A DNA stretch of 36,330 nucleotides from Caldilineaceae bacterium. Lineage in GTDB: Bacteria > Chloroflexota > Anaerolineae > Caldilineales > Caldilineaceae. Both the position numbers and the translations under genes were made by a program. The stretch covers positions 1-36,330 of the forward strand of contig JAJDZJ010000108.1 of NCBI GenBank assembly GCA_022824685.1. The letters are read 5' to 3'. Positions 35,341 through 36,330 of this stretch are shown here, one piece after another. Position 1 is the stretch's first letter. Each line of letters starts with the position of its first letter. Below the pieces are notes generated by a model. That model was not told the DNA's origin and did no database searches. It saw nothing but the letters and a program-made list of their open reading frames with translations.

Positions 35341-35659
35341 GTTCGTAAGTGTTTACGAGCGTTCATGAGTGTTCGTGAGTGTTCTTGAGCGTCTGCGAGT
35401 GTTCCCGAGCGTTTGTGAGTGTTTACGAGCGTTTGTGAGTGTTTACGAGCGTTTGTGAGTGTTTACGAGCGTTTGTGAGTGTTTACGAGTGTTTGTGAGT
35501 GTTTACGAGTGTTTGTGAGTGTTTACGAGTGTTTGTGAGTGTTTGTGAGCGTTTACGAGTGTTTGTGAGTGTTTGTGAGTGTTTGTGAGCGTTTACGAGC
35601 GTTTGTGAGTGTTGGTGAGTGTTACGAGTGTTCCCGAGCATTTGCGAGCGTTTGTGAGA
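35341..35659. repeat. Array of about 32 ten-base tandem repeats
   Basis: About 32 units with consensus GTTTRYGAGY repeat in strict 10-base register from 35341 to 35620, then continue with one 9-base unit and end units to 35659. GTTTGTGAGT and GTTTACGAGC alternate in the middle, giving a 20-base higher period, while both ends are more varied. Because 10 is not a multiple of 3, TGA and TAA fall in all frames, so it is not coding. The period is close to one DNA helical turn, so any protein contact sites would line up on one face. Confidence 0.85.
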
Positions 35660-35717
35660 GATTGGAGGTGGAAAAGGGCGGGGATCCGCGAAGGGACGCG
35701 AATCGGGGCCAGGGCGA

Positions 35718-35750
35718 GTGATGAATGGGCGATGAACGGGCGATGAATGG
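35718..35750. repeat. Three 11-base tandem units
   Basis: Units GTGATGAATGG, GCGATGAACGG and GCGATGAATGG are contiguous. They lie 58 bases beyond the 10-base array and differ in sequence from it. Confidence 0.6.
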
Positions 35751-35848
35751 GCGTTTGCGAGCGTCTGACGAGGTGTTGAGGGGGGGGCTGGGCGGTCTAA
35801 TGGGCGTTGCAGCGGGTGGGGCGGCAGGATGGTGGGAAGGGGGTTACG

Positions 35849-35870
35849 CTGCCGCGCGGAGGGGCGGCAG
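35849..35870. terminator. 7-bp hairpin downstream of the right-edge gene
   Basis: CTGCCGC (35849-35855) pairs with GCGGCAG (35864-35870) across an 8-base loop. It lies just beyond the stop of the minus-strand gene at 35910 and could end that transcript, but no T run follows on the minus strand. Confidence 0.35.
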
Positions 35871-35909
35871 GAGTTCGTTATATGCTATTTGTTTTCCGAC
35901 CTTCCCAGG

Positions 35910-36330
35910 TCAGGAGGTTGGAACGGGCTGGTGGTTGATTACGGCGCCACTGGGGGCGTCCGGGTTGTGAAGTTCGTCCTGCGTTCTTTCGTATTCGTCA
36001 TCCAGATAGAGGTTCTCGAGGAGGCGAATCAGGTCCCCGGCCTGGCGCACCTGGTCCTCCAGGACATCAGGGTCGGTTTCGACTTCGCCGGTTTCGGGGA
36101 CGACGCCGGTCCTGGCCCGGGCGGGCAGCCTGTCCATGGGCTGTCCGGTCAGGGGGTCGCGCAGGGGCTCGGGGGCGTCTTCGGCGCCGCTGGTGAGCGC
36201 AGTCCGGGCTGCTTCCATCTCGTCACGCATCTCTTTCGTCATTTCGATCACGTATGGCAGTTCTTCCTTGGGGAAGCGGTATTGCAGCGCGTCGTTTCTG
36301 AGTGTGTCGAGGTCTTCCTGTGTGTAGGCG
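35910..36330 (-). CDS. Hypothetical protein, N-terminus cut off by window edge
   Basis: The frame is open from the right edge of the window to a stop at 35910; no start or upstream stop is seen before the edge, so the gene continues beyond it. At least 139 residues are visible. They are acidic and polar (Glu/Asp about one fifth), with helices likely around DLDTLRNDALQYRF and the segment EMTKEMRDEMEAA, a middle Pro/Arg-rich linker, then another acidic helix (VRQAGDLIRLLENLYLD). I do not recognise the family. The in-frame GTG at 36251 is not needed as a start because the frame before it is also protein-like. Confidence 0.55.
   Translation of the reverse strand, partial: AYTQEDLDTLRNDALQYRFPKEELPYVIEMTKEMRDEMEAARTALTSGAEDAPEPLRDPLTGQPMDRLPARARTGVVPETGEVETDPDVLEDQVRQAGDLIRLLENLYLDDEYERTQDELHNPDAPSGAVINHQPVPTS

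Larger units (their letters stand above)
34744..35909. other. Gene-poor mosaic region with repeats and an IS fossil
   Basis: This 1.2-kb gap holds no intact gene. Its left end (34744-34980) should contain the mnmA promoter, but I see no clear boxes. It then carries a degenerate intergenic repeat (34988-35040), the 3' fossil of an ISAs1-like transposase (35045-35173), three short copies of a CCACGAAGG-type repeat, a 10-bp tandem array (35341-35659), three 11-bp units (35718-35750) and a hairpin (35849-35870). Confidence 0.6.

Noticed and set aside
35341-35659. CRISPR array
   Set aside because: The units are contiguous 10-mers with no unique spacers, and no cas gene is in the window.
35725-35970. 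81-codon plus-strand frame near the right edge
   Set aside because: Gly/Ala/Arg-rich, begins in the 11-base repeat and overlaps the better-supported minus-strand gene end.

Overview
The window looks like a piece of a free-living bacterial chromosome, with high GC and a strong preference for C at third codon positions in most genes. The gene mix suggests a member of the Chloroflexota, perhaps Anaerolineae or Caldilineae. Pointers are the polytopic O-antigen-ligase/TPR fusion, the DHH-CBS-poly(A)-polymerase fusion, the zinc-finger pRiA4b-ORF3-like protein, the 8-oxoguanine deaminase and a protein of the type usually labelled 'quinate 5-dehydrogenase'. That placement is inference from gene content; no rRNA or other phylogenetic marker is present. 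I saw no tRNA, rRNA or CRISPR array.

Layout. (1) 1-551 is gene-free: a terminator-like hairpin near 137-164, then a C-rich tandem segment with G-quadruplex potential on the minus strand. (2) 552-17087 is a plus-strand block: a small unknown protein, a UvrD/Rep-type helicase, an O-antigen-ligase-like membrane protein with C-terminal TPRs, a WecA/MraY-type phosphoglycosyl transferase, a lipoprotein cyclophilin, a DedA/VTT membrane protein, a giant alpha-2-macroglobulin lipoprotein and a zinc-finger/pRiA4b-ORF3-like protein. Much of this block concerns the cell envelope. (3) 17084-27335 is a minus-strand block: nucleotidyltransferase, CoaBC, a galactonate-dehydratase-like enolase-superfamily enzyme, a DHH-CBS-CCA polymerase fusion, 8-oxoguanine deaminase, the 'quinate dehydrogenase'-like protein and an alpha-oxoamine synthase. 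(4) After a divergent AT-rich intergenic region with a perfect ATTGTA-N3-TACAAT dyad, 27557-30672 runs on plus: a YheT-type hydrolase, dTDP-4-dehydrorhamnose reductase and a family 2 glycosyltransferase, again surface-glycan genes. (5) 30741-34701 runs on minus: mnmA, two small membrane proteins and two translationally coupled GNAT acetyltransferases. (6) 34744-35909 is a 1.2-kb mosaic without intact genes: a degenerate intergenic repeat, the 3' fossil of an ISAs1-type transposase, and an array of about 32 ten-base repeats. A truncated unknown gene runs off the right edge.

The most unusual items are the alpha-2-macroglobulin whose thioester cysteine position reads Ser-Ser-Glu-Gln, the helical-pitch 10-bp repeat array, and the double zinc-module pRiA4b-like protein. 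I did not find a clearly new multi-gene system; most genes are housekeeping or envelope functions. Several start codons were moved inward from the longest open frame because of a Shine-Dalgarno sequence or family length. Many other genes have only weak ribosome-binding sites.
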